From NCBI RefSeq assembly GCF_034140825.1, contig NC_089036.1, forward strand, positions 6,543,001 through 6,607,000: DNA of 64,000 nt, written 5' to 3'. A program made the position numbers and the translations under genes. This document shows, one piece after another, positions 34,067 to 44,386 of this stretch (position 1 is its first letter; each line of letters starts with the position of its first letter). Origin of the DNA: Oryza sativa Japonica Group (Eukaryota > Streptophyta > Magnoliopsida > Poales > Poaceae). Below the pieces are notes generated by a model. The model did no database searches, was not told the origin of the DNA, and was given only the letters and a program-made list of their open reading frames with translations.

Positions 34067-34546
34067 ATGGATGGGCTCTTGTACCAAGCGCTCCTCCTCT
34101 CCGCGCTCGCCGTCGCGGTGCTCCAGATCGTCAAGCTCGCCGTCGTCAACAGAGGGAAGAAGCAAGCGGCGGCGGCTGCACCGACGCCCCCGGGGCCATG
34201 GAGGCTGCCGGTGATCGGCAGCATGCACCACCTCGCCGGGAAGCTGGCGCACCGCGCGCTCAGGGACCTCGCCGCCGTGCACGGCCCGCTGATGATGCTC
34301 CAGCTCGGCGAGACGCCGCTGGTGGTGGTGTCGTCCAGGGAGGTGGCGCGGGAGGTGCTGAGGACGCACGACGCCAACTTCGCCACCCGCCCGAGGCTGC
34401 TCGCCGGCGAGGTCGTGCTCTACGCCGGCGCCGACATCCTCTTCTCGCCGTCCGGCGAGTACTGGCGCAAGCTCCGGCAGCTCTGCGCCGCCGAGGTGCT
34501 GGGGCCGAAGCGCGTCCTCTCCTTCCGGCACATCAGGGAACAGGAG
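34067..34546 (+). pseudogene. Partial cytochrome P450 (CYP71-type): exon 1 only
   Basis: Encodes 160 residues: membrane anchor (about 4-27), PPGP hinge (41-44) and the WRKLR C-helix motif (133-137), ending ...FRHIREQE at a donor GAG|GTGAAC. It differs from exon 1 of the next gene at three of 480 positions, one changing an amino acid (Ala for Gly at 120). No exon 2 lies before the second copy begins, so alone it lacks the I-helix, ExxR and heme-binding parts; read through the intron it ends at a stop at 34582. It is either a dead partial duplicate or an alternative first exon for exon 2 at 37241, because the donor is intact and the next exon 1 needs no acceptor. TATA box, leader and start context are all retained. 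Confidence 0.75.
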
Positions 34547-35978
34547 GTGAACATTGATTATCAGTATGAATATAAATATTAATTGACACATATTCTGGTC
34601 ACATATGTGCTTAAATGCATGCTTGATCACTAGTTTATGTTGGTATACGATCACAGAACCTATAACCCAAACATGCGATTGCAACTGATCTAGATATAAT
34701 CAAAAGATTGTTTGCAGTTTGATTAGTAAAAAAATTTCATCAACTTCCTCCTATTTGTGTGTATGATATTATATAGTAGAGAGACCTACTAAAAATAATA
34801 CTGAATTTTCATGTAAGCACAATACAACTCTAATACCGAATTTTGGTGTAAGCACAATACAACTCGTCCCACAAGTTTATTCAACCACAAAGGGCGGGGA
34901 ACCCATGTTCATTATGTGATGGCTGAATGAGCCATTCTTTGAAATACTTTATGTGGTTTTTAATATATGACACGCCGTTAAGTTTTTAGATATGTTTGGC
35001 CATTCATCTTATTTAAAAATATGTATAATTATTATTTGTTTTGTTATTAATTACTTGATTTAGTATTAAATGCTTTTTTAGCACACTTGTATTTTTTAAT
35101 GTTTGAGAGAAAGTTAAGACGCATAGTCATACCTACACATGTCTAAAGTAAATATCGTCATAAATTAAAATCTGGAGGAGTGCAATAGATGACAGTATAG
35201 TCTGACTTTTGGTTGGAACAATTCGAACCCATTGAACAAGATCCTGACTTATAACTTGACGATTTCCATGCATGTTTTGAAATGGATTAATATCAAAATG
35301 TATCTAATTGACTATACAATTCAGATCGAGTTATAGGAGTATGCTACTACTAAGATTGCTCATATAATATTTAATTATTTTCTGAGAACATGCAGGAGTG
35401 CTGCATTGGATTGAAGGAGCTTGTATTATAGACTGCATCTTTTTTTTTTCTCAATGTCTACATCAAATGGCATTCCATACATGTACTTTTATATATGAAG
35501 AGATACGTGATAAAATAATCTATGTTGTCTAATATTCTTAATCTTTTTTGTAACTACTTTGACCACGTACAATAAAAAGTCACGAGGACATAACAAGTCA
35601 ACTTGTCGTATAGTAGTGTTCCTGAAATAGCGTAGACTGGACTGTGTCCAGTTGTTGACAAATGACAGCTGCATGCCGCCGGCATATATTGATATATACA
35701 TCCAGATAGAAACTAGCAACGGAGCTTAAAATTCAACAAATCAAATTAACTAACCTGTGATAGTATACTACCGGAGCATTTGGATATCCAAAACAATTAT
35801 TGAAGCTAATATTATCGGGGGAAATGGTCGTAGTACGTAATTGCAAGCTAGTGTAGTCTGTGTTGCAGGGCCATGCAAAGACTTGATTTTTCCTCTGAAG
35901 ACTCAAAGCATGAATTAATCTCTGTACGTAGTTTGGACTTTGAACACGCCAACCACTGCCTTCCTATATACCTTCTGC

Positions 35979-35986
35979 TATAAATA
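35979..35986 (+). promoter_or_regulatory. TATA box of the complete P450 gene
   Basis: TATAAATA in CCTTCTGCTATAAATACCG, 320 bp upstream of the start codon. Unit A has the same box at 33745. Confidence 0.6.
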
Positions 35987-36052
35987 CCGTAAATCATCAG
36001 CTGATCACCAAGCAGTCAAGCACTTAGTAGTCAGGGGAAGCTCAAGCACTTA

Positions 36053-36271
36053 GGGTCTATTTGAGAGCTTGAAATTCGGAGAAACAGTTAATTGGCAGCC
36101 ATCTTCTGAGGATCTGCAAAGTAGGGTTTTTCAGCTTCTGACTACTAGTTTATTTCTATAGATTCTACGACCATAGGCTTCTCAGAATTTGAGTGAATGA
36201 AAAGTTGAATTGTTTAGAGAAGCTTCCGATTAAAAAGAAGCTACAGCTGTAAGAAGTTTTCCAAACAAACC
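36053..36271. mobile_element. MITE in the 5' leader (unit B)
   Basis: Starts GGGTCTATTTGAGAGCTTG and ends GTTTTCCAAACAAACC (the inverse of GGTTTGTTTGG). The foldback interior is shared with 33819-34039 but visibly diverged (about two dozen differences by eye). Confidence 0.55.
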
Positions 36272-36298
36272 ATTCATCTCTCTCTTTGCTTGCTAGCC

Positions 36299-38296
36299 AT
36301 GGATGGGCTCTTGTACCAAGCGCTCCTCCTCTCCGCGCTCGCCGTCGCGGTGCTCCAGATCGTCAAGCTCGCCGTCGTCAACAGAGGGAAGAAGCAAGCG
36401 GCGGCGGCTGCACCGACGCCCCCGGGGCCATGGAGGCTGCCGGTGATCGGCAGCATGCACCACCTCGCCGGGAAGCTGGCGCACCGCGCGCTGAGGGACC
36501 TCGCCGCCGTGCACGGCCCGCTGATGATGCTCCAGCTCGGCGAGACGCCGCTGGTGGTGGTGTCGTCCAGGGAGGTGGCGCGGGAGGTGCTGAGGACGCA
36601 CGACGCCAACTTCGCCACCCGCCCAAGGCTGCTCGCCGGCGAGGTCGTGCTCTACGGCGGCGCCGACATCCTCTTCTCGCCGTCCGGCGAGTACTGGCGC
36701 AAGCTCCGGCAGCTCTGCGCCGCCGAGGTGCTGGGGCCGAAGCGCGTCCTCTCCTTCCGGCACATCAGGGAACAGGAGGTGAACATTGATTATCAGTATG
36801 AATATAAATATTAATTGACACATATTCTGGTCACATATGTGCTTAAATGCATGCTTGATCACTAGTTTATGTTGGTATACGATCACAGAACCTATAACCC
36901 AAACATGCGATTGCAACTGATCTAGATATAATCAAAGGATTTTTCACAGTTAGTCATATTTAGTTTTAAGTCAACTTTTACTGTGGTCTTTATTGTCAGT
37001 AGAATTAATCTAGATATTTCATTTCTTATTTAATGGGCCACATCTATTTGTATTATCTTTTCAACTACTCGTATAGTAATAGAAAAAATAAACATAATCA
37101 ATGGCTTAGATCATTTTTTTTGTTAGTAATAATACTGGTAGTATGGTTACTAGCAGTAGACACCTCCGTAAATTTAAGTAACTCTTAAAAATTTCAAGGT
37201 GATCTCAAATTTCTAATACATCTATGCTTCTTCTATCTAGATGGCGAGTCGGGTGGAAAGGATCCGTGCGGTCGGACCATCGGTGCCGGTGGATGTTAGT
37301 GCACTTTTCTATGACATGGCAATCAGTATCGTCTCATGTGCATCCTTTGGTAAGAAACAAAGGAATGCTGACGAGTACCTTTCAGCAATAAAGACTGGGA
37401 TCAGTCTGGCAAGTGGGTTCAAGATCCCTGACCTCTTCCCGACATGGAGAACGGTGCTTGCTGCAGTGACGGGCATGCGGCGTGCCCTTGAAAATGTCCA
37501 TAGGATAGTGGACTCCACCTTGGAAGAGGTCATAGAGGAGAGGAGAGGCGCTGCAAGAGAATGCAAGGGCAGATTGGACATGGAGGACAACGAGGAAAAC
37601 TTGGTCGATGTGCTCATCAAATTGCATGAGCAAGGTGGCCACCTAAGTAGAAATAGCATCAAGTCGGTGATATTTGATATGTTCACAGCCGGAACAGGCA
37701 CGTTAGCATCATCGCTAAATTGGGGTATGTCGGAACTAATGAGGAACCCAAGGGTGATGACCAAGCTGCAAGGTGAGATCCGAGAGGCGTTTCACGGCAA
37801 GGCTACCGTAGGGGAGGGTGACATCCAGGTGAGCAACCTCCCCTACCTTAGGCTTTTTATCAAGGAGACCCTTCGGTTGCACCCTCCAGTGCCTCTTCTT
37901 GTGCCCCGGGAGAGCATTGACATGTGCGAGGTCAATGGCTATACGATCCCTGCAAGGTCACGTATCGTTGTAAATGCATGGGCTATTGGGAGAGACCCAA
38001 AGTATTGGGATGATCCTGAGGAATTCAAGCCAGAACGATTTGAGGGCAACAAGGTGGACTTTGCAGGGACTAGCTACGAGTACCTACCTTTCGGAGCCGG
38101 ACGAAGGATTTGCCCGGGTATTACCTACGCCTTACCTGTCTTGGAGATAGCACTTGTGCAGCTTCTATACCACTTCAATTGGTCACTCCCAAAGGGTGTC
38201 ACCGAGGTGGACATGGAGGAGGAACCTGGCCTTGGTGCACGGCGTATGACGCCCCTGCTACTATTTGCCACCCCATTTGTTGTTCCATTATTGTAA
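36299..38296 (+). CDS. Cytochrome P450, CYP71-type monooxygenase
   Basis: Two exons, 36299-36778 and 37241-38296, joined by a phase-0 intron (GAG|GTGAAC to CTAG|ATG), giving 511 residues, a normal P450 length. In order: N-terminal ER anchor (about 4-27), PPGP hinge (41-44), WRKLR (133-137), I-helix FTAGTGTL (308-315), KETLR of ExxR (368-372), FKPERF (422-427) and the heme loop PFGAGRRICPG (443-453, Cys451 as axial ligand). Such enzymes are ER-bound, take electrons from P450 reductase and oxidise specialised metabolites; the substrate cannot be inferred. The acidic residue usual before the I-helix Thr is Gly (AGTGT). The ATG at 36299 is preferred: it matches the start of both paralogues and precedes the anchor. 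Subfamily uncertain. Confidence 0.93.
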
Positions 38297-39814
38297 GACA
38301 GACATTGATTGGTGCTAGCTGGTTGACTTAGAACTCTTGTGTGTACTAGTAGCATGTATTTTTTTTTTGTTTTCATTCCATGGTTGACCTTACATGCCTG
38401 TAGGCTTACACCCCCAATACATCAAAAGGTTGTGTTCCTTTTACAATTAATTAATATACCGTCCTATGTTTTTCATGTAGATAGCTACGAAGACATATAT
38501 TAACATAGACTGAAATGCTCAATAAAGAGTCTAGAATGTATCTGGCATCCCGTCCCATTTATATATTATCACCCATTCGATCCATATATTAGCATTTTTA
38601 AGATGCTTATTAGTACATATTAAGTATGAGGGGGAAAAACTTTGATAGCCCTTGTTAATTTGCATGTGCCATTTCATGATCGGATGAGGTTAAGAGATGA
38701 AGCATGCTGTTGCACAAGAGGTTAATAATGAACTATCCATTAACAAGACTATAGTCCTGGAAGATTATAATTAGAAATAAAAATAAAGCACTATGTGCCG
38801 ACAAACTCCAACACACCTTGTTGAGGAAAAAAACTATAGAACCATACGATCACTGCTATGCGTGGCTGGACATTGTCTAGCTTACAATGGAGACACATAA
38901 GTAGGGCCTATCACCTAAATCTAAAGACAGTTGAACACAACGCACTTGTCCCTCACATAGACCAGTCACTATCATGATATCCAAGTATTGTCGCAATCGA
39001 AACAGTCTTTAGGCGTTAAAATAATTTTGGATCATCTACATGGGTGTTAATATTTGTTTTCTCAATTAATGTCGGATTTTACTTAGGATGAGCATATGTA
39101 GGTAGTAAGACAGATAGGTAGATATAGATGGTGGCAATGATGCATACTGAAGATTCAATATTTCTTTTTTCTTGATAGATAGATAGATAGATAGATGTAG
39201 GAGTAAATATCATACAAGTGCTATTTTTCTAAGTCAAAACTATCTGTTGCTGTTGATTATTTGGGAAAACTACAAAAATAGTTGATGATTCTATCATAAA
39301 ACCGGTTTGTGATAGATTATTACCGAAGCTATTGCCACATATTATCTAAATTATCATAGGAATAATAAATTAAATATTTTAGAAATAAAATTAATAAAAT
39401 ACCTTGGAACAAAGTGACCTAATTAACAATGCAGCAAAAGAAAGTTTCTGAGAAAGTGTATATTTAGATACATGCAGCAAATAATTCATGGCAATAATCC
39501 AGTGAAGAACTTAGAGGAACGGCGCTAAAACTACCATTAATAAAATTAAAAAACTTATAGTTTTCTTAATTTAATATTGCATTGATAGATAGAGAGATGG
39601 AGAGATAGTGGATAGCTAGAAATTTAATATTGCATCTTTCTATCTCTCTAGCTATCCACTATCCACTATCTTTCTAGATAGAAAGGACTTCACTGCCCCT
39701 GCCATGCCAACCGCAGCTTCTACCTCTTCTACATATATGTGCAGCACATACACAAGCACATGCCACATACACAGTACAGAGCGCCGCCACAGCTCACAAT
39801 TAACCTTGGCAACC
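38297..39814. other. AT-rich spacer between the two complete P450 genes
   Basis: Holds the 3' flank of the upstream P450, a GATA repeat (39175-39197) and, at 39580-39680, an imperfect palindrome just upstream of the next P450. No gene, RNA or full transposon was identified. Confidence 0.5.
39580..39680. repeat. Imperfect palindrome upstream of the third P450
   Basis: GAGATAGTGGATAGCTAG on the left pairs with CTAGCTATCCACTATC on the right, around an AT-rich centre (AAATTTAATATTGCATC). It lies about 135-235 bp before the start codon, so it could form a hairpin in the promoter or leader. Confidence 0.6.
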
Positions 39815-42280
39815 ATGGATGAGCTCTTGTACAGAGCTCTCCTCCTCTCCGTGCTCGCCGTCGCGCTGCTCCAGATCATCAAGGCGTTCCTCATCATCAT
39901 CAGGGCAAAGCCGGCGGCGCCGCCCCTGCCGCCGGGGCCATGGAGGCTGCCGGTGATCGGCAGCATGCACCACCTCGCCGGGAAGCTGCCGCACCGCGCG
40001 CTCAGGGACCTCGCCGCGGCACACGGCCCGCTGATGATGCTCCGGCTCGGCGAGACGCCGCTGGTGGTGGCGTCGTCGAGGGAGATGGCGCGGGAGGTGC
40101 TCAGGACGCACGACGCCAACTTCGCCACCCGCCCCAGGCTGCTCGCCGGCGAGGTCGTGCTCTACGGCGGCGCCGACATCCTCTTCTCGCCGTCCGGCGA
40201 GTACTGGCGCAGGCTCCGGCAGCTCTGCGCCGCCGAGGTGCTGGGGCCGAAGCGTGTCCTCTCCTTCCGTCACATCAGGGAACAAGAGGTACATATATAG
40301 GTTACACACATTAGCTTACACTACTTAACAATTTTAGGGCCTTGTTTAGTTCCAAATTTTTTCTTCAAACTTTCAACTAATTTTCCATTACATCAAAATT
40401 TTCCTACACACGTAAACTTCCAACTTTTCCATCACATCGTTCCAATTTCAACCAAACTTTCAATTTTGGCGTGAACTAAACACACCCGTGGTGTTTGGAT
40501 CTAGGTACTTTAGTCTCTGTCACATCGGATGTTTCGACGCTGATTAGAAGTATTAAACGTAGACTAATAATAAAACTAATTGTATAAATGAGAGATAATT
40601 CGCGAGACAAAATTTTTAAACCTAATTAATCTATAATTAGTACATGTTTACTGTAGCCACATAGGATAATCATGGATTAATTAGGTTTAATAGATTCATC
40701 TCGCGAATTAGTCTAGGATTATGGAATGAGTTTTGTTATTAGTCTACATTTAATACTTCTAATTAGTGTCAAACATCCGATGTGACAGGGACTAAAATTT
40801 TAGTCCCTGATCCAAACAGACCCTTAATTAACACATTCTAATCACAAATTCACATTTTGAAGTGTGGTAGCCAAAACATGTGCATCATCGACATCAGACG
40901 TTTTTTTTTAATGAACCGGTACTTAGTGTGCTAATTTAATTGGATATATATATAATAGGAGTATATATTGTACAAGTAAGAAAGAATCATACTAAAAAAA
41001 GCAAGGGGATAAGTTTTAAGGGTCGTTTTGCTCCAGATACGGTCTAGATTTTGATCTCCTCCTTGATTTTCGCCACTAGGGTTGTCGTCGAAAGCTCATT
41101 GTGTTCAAACACTCTACTTTCTCTCTTTCAAAATTACATAAGTACATCAAAAGAGGTTTGGTAGCTAATCAGAAATTTTGATCACAATCACTAATATCCT
41201 AATACAACATGTTATTTTTACATGTAGATGGAGAGTCAAGTGGAAGAGATCCGTGCAGCAGGACCATCGACGCCAGTGGACCTCACCGCAATGTTCTCCT
41301 TCCTGGTGATCAGCAACGTCTCCCGTGCATCCTTTGGGAGCAAGCATAGAAATGCCAAGAAGTTCCTTTCAGCTGTGAAGACCGGGGTCACTCTGGCTAG
41401 CGGTTTCAAGATCCCCGACCTCTTCCCGACATGGCGAAAAGTGCTCGCCGCGGTGACTGGCATGCGGCGTGCCCTAGAGGACATCCACAGGGTTGTGGAT
41501 TCCACCTTGGAAGAGGTCATAGAGGAGAGAAGAAGCGCAAGAGAAGACAAGGCCAGGTGCGGCATGGTGGGCACCGAGGAAAACCTCGTCGACGTGCTCA
41601 TCGGCTTGCATGAGCAAGGTGGTTGCCTGAGTAGAAATAGTATCAAGTCAGTGATATTCGATATGTTCACGGCTGGAACAGGCACATTGTCATCAACATT
41701 GGGTTGGGGTATGTCAGAACTGATGCGGAGCCCGATGGTGATGAGCAAATTACAGGGTGAGATCCGAGAAGCGTTCTATGGAAAGGCAACGGTGGGAGAG
41801 GAGGACATTCAGGCGAGTCGCCTCACCTACCTAGGATTGTTCATCAAGGAGACTCTTCGCTTGCACCCGCCGGTTCCTCTCCTAGTGCCCCGAGAGAGCA
41901 TTGACACGTGTGAGATCAAAGGCTACATGATCCCAGCGAGGTCCCGCATCATTGTAAATGCATGGGCTATCGGGAGGGATCCACGATACTGGGACGATGC
42001 TGAGGAGTTCAAACCTAAGCGCTTCGAGAAAAACATGGTCGACTTTACAGGGAGTTGCTACGAGTACTTGCCTTTTGGTGCAGGAAGAAGGATGTGCCCT
42101 GGCGTAGCCTACGGGATCCCCATTTTGGAGATGGCGCTTGTGCAGCTCCTCTATCACTTCGATTGGTCGCTGCCGAAGGGTGTCGTAGATGTGGACATGG
42201 AGGAGTCATCTGGCCTCGGTGCACGACGCAAGACGCCTTTGTTACTCTGTGCGACGCCATTTGTTGTTCCAGTATTATGA
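39815..42280 (+). CDS. Cytochrome P450, CYP71-type monooxygenase (paralogue)
   Basis: Two exons, 39815-40288 and 41228-42280, phase-0 intron, 508 residues. Clearly the sister of 36299-38296 throughout. Motifs: anchor (about 4-30), PPGP (39-42), WRRLR (about 131-135), I-helix FTAGTGTL with AGTGT at 307-311, KETLR (E366-R369), PKRF (421-424) where PERF is usual, and PFGAGRRMCPG with Cys448 as heme ligand. Both the missing I-helix acid and the Lys in PKRF are departures from the common consensus, yet the frame is open and splice sites are intact, so it is probably functional. The 939-bp intron contains two abutting MITEs (40337-40823). A longer in-frame start upstream (39704) is disfavoured because it would put a Ser/Thr-rich stretch ahead of the membrane anchor. 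Substrate unknown. Confidence 0.92.
40337..40487. mobile_element. MITE in P450 intron, GTTTAGT family
   Basis: GGGCCTTGTTTAGTTCC to GTGAACTAAACACACCC, matching 28311-28457. It is directly followed by a second MITE. A TTA lies before this one (40334-40336) and another after the second (40824-40826), so the pair may have moved or been bounded as one unit. Confidence 0.7.
40488..40823. mobile_element. Foldback MITE in P450 intron
   Basis: Begins GTGGTGTTTGGATC and ends GATCCAAACAGACCC. The arms TCACATCGGATGTTTCGACG and GTCAAACATCCGATGTGAC, and TTCGCGAGACAAA against TCTCGCGAATTAG, make it almost wholly palindromic. Confidence 0.8.
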
Positions 42281-43455
42281 GGCACATTCAAGATGTGCTA
42301 GTTGATTGGTGTAGAAGTCCTTTTTCTTTTTAATTGTGTGAAATTTTCTTTTCCATGCATGATCCTCAGATGCCTTTGGGCTTGCCCTCCAAATCATGAA
42401 AGGGGTGTTTTATTTTGTAATAATGTTATTATGCTGCATCAAAGACAACAACAAATTAAGGAATCATTTCTCCATTTTTAATCTTAAAAGTGCATTGCAT
42501 CATCCTGTGACAATTTGTAAGTTTCACAGTTGACACTAAGGAAGTAATGATACCTAGATGCGTAAATATAACTCAAAAGGGCATGCTTGGAGGCCTCTTT
42601 TAGGCCCAAAACTTGTGTAGACTACATGCCAACGGAAAATAAGTTTTTTTATTTCTCCTATAGTGGTGGTGTTCTTTGCGATCTAAAACTCTCTTATGGC
42701 CAATGTAAATGGAAAATTATATAGTGCGAATCACATATATAAGTTGAAAACTTAAAAGCTACCATTAAATTAAAAAATAGACACCTAAGATTTATCCACA
42801 TCACCAATAGTAAAGTACTCTCAGATTCAACCATTAGAAAAAAAAAATTACTACGAGTAAAATTTTTTACTTTGTGATATGGATAAATCTCAGGCATCCA
42901 CTTTTAGCCCAACGGTAATTTTCAATTTTTATGTGGTTTCCACTGTATATTAAAACAGATTCTGGCGGATTGATTTGAATTTTGTTCTCGATTCTGCCAT
43001 GTTGTTTATAAAAAATGCAGTCATTTGGGGATAAGAGCAGGTACAATAGCGGGCTATTAGCCAGCTATAAACATATTTTATTGAGATAAACGATGAGAGA
43101 GAAAAGCAGCGGGCTACAGATATGTAGCCGGCTGTAGCACGGACTCTAAGACACAATGTGTGTATGACAGGTGGGACCATATATTAATAGTATAGTAAGC
43201 AACTATTGTATGAATTGGTTATTAGATTAGATATGGATGAATTGGAGTTAGTAGTGGGTTATACCGTTAAACTTGCCCTAAGGTATGTTTTGTGACCGAC
43301 AGTTACTGTTTTTTTATTTTTTAGAGGTGAATAAAAATTGGGCGACTCCCAAACAGGCCATTTGGTCTTATTTATTGTCAGTTTAGTTTGCAGACACAGT
43401 AGTTCAGTAGGAAATGTGTTGGAGTAGAAATCCCTTAACGCGCAAATCACACTTA
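42281..43455. other. Intergenic, AT-rich, with one hAT-like MITE
   Basis: 3' flank of the last P450, then AT-rich sequence. 43034-43279 runs from AGAGCAGGTACAATAGC to TTAAACTTGCCCT, with an inner GCGGGCTA/TAGCC inversion, and looks like a hAT-type MITE. No gene is supported. Confidence 0.5.
43034..43279. mobile_element. hAT-like MITE
   Basis: Ends AGAGCAGGTACAATAG and ACTTGCCCT are inverted, with ends similar to 24991-25274. The interior includes GCGGGCTACAGATATGTAGC. No target duplication resolved. Confidence 0.6.
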
Positions 43456-44270
43456 TGGTGTGTTTGGTTCACGGTCATATATGGATGAGATATGACCATT
43501 CATGTTTATTGGATATGACGATTTAATTTTTTGTTTGGTTTTTATAGATAGGATGGATCCAATTTTTTATTTGGTTGGAGGGATATAAGATGAATGGGAT
43601 AAACCAAAATTTAGTGGGGCCATTATCATACATATTTTTTATTAAAATATAATCATCCAAGATCTTGTTTTAAAGATTTAATTGTAATAAATATAATAGT
43701 ATAATCGAATCCCAAATCAGATATACGGTTTAGGAGAAAAAACATTTAGAGCTTAACTGAAGATTAAACCAACCACAATCAATCAGAATAAGCCACATCA
43801 CCCAAACCAAAATATGGATGACTTCATCTGGCTAGTCAGATCCACTCATCCAGCGTACTCCCACCATTCCAAATTGATCTACATATAATTTTTTTGAGGT
43901 TATTCCTAAATGATCTACATATTTGTATTCATTTATTAAGTCTATTCGTTATTTGTGTATTGGAGTAAATGGACATTGATGCATGCATCCATACACACAA
44001 GTATTTATAACCCACATGCAATATCTTGATTTGCTATTGACTAGGAAATAATGGGGATGATGCATGCATCGAGTTTGTTGCTAGAATAAATATAGTATGA
44101 GAGAATTATTAGCTTTTTTTGGTCTTGGTATACCTATGAAATATGTAGATCAATTTAGAATGGAGGGGGTATTAAGAGAATATTTCATTTTTTGAACCGC
44201 CCCATCCACCCTACCCTCCAAGAAAAAAAAATTGGCATCATCTCTCATCCAACCAAACACACACACACCC
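43456..44270. mobile_element. Tourist-like element split by a Stowaway
   Basis: From TGGTGTGTTTGGTTCAC to CATCCAACCAAACACACAC, flanked by TTA (43453-43455 and 44271-44273). A Stowaway (43858-44169) sits inside. The remaining ~500 bp has ATGGATGA/TCATCCAT-type subterminal motifs and no coding. Confidence 0.65.
43858..44169. mobile_element. Stowaway MITE, TA duplication
   Basis: Starts CTCCCACCATTCCAAATTGA and ends TCAATTTAGAATGGAGGGGG, with TA at 43856-43857 and 44170-44171. Inserted within the Tourist-like element. Confidence 0.85.
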
Positions 44271-44386
44271 TTACAAAATGCATAATAATATCGCTTTGAT
44301 CAACATGTTGAATTACTAACTATATTAGTAATGAAAAGAAGCTAAAATTCTAATTAGTCAAACCATTTCATATTATAAATCATTTT

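Larger units (their letters stand above)
31115..34706 (+). repeat. P450 5'-region tandem duplication, unit A
   Basis: From the block GATTAGTAAAAAA...TTTGTGTGTATGATAT (31126) through the P450 promoter, leader, exon 1 and about 160 bp of intron. The same order recurs at 34707-36938. Unit A alone contains 31893-33264, with the CACTA element (31950-33144) and short flanks. Unit B passes directly from GATACGTGATAAAATA to ATCTATGTTGTCTAATATTC. The junction between units is at about 34706. Confidence 0.85.
34707..36938 (+). repeat. P450 5'-region tandem duplication, unit B
   Basis: Second copy, from TTTGCAGTTTGATTAGT to ATAATCAAAGGATT. Exon 1 and the first ~160 bp of intron are almost identical to unit A, while the leader MITE and far-upstream DNA differ more, including indels. 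A local 40-45 bp duplication (GAATTTT..TGTAAGCACAATA repeated at 34800-34862) is specific to this copy. Confidence 0.85.

Noticed and set aside
34061-34684. Open frames antisense to the P450 first exons (also 36293-36916)
   Set aside because: Shadow frames in GC-rich exon DNA. They track the P450 exon exactly in all copies.
36299-42280. A known diterpenoid gene cluster
   Set aside because: Such clusters pair P450s with terpene synthases. None is visible in this window, so cluster membership is not claimed.
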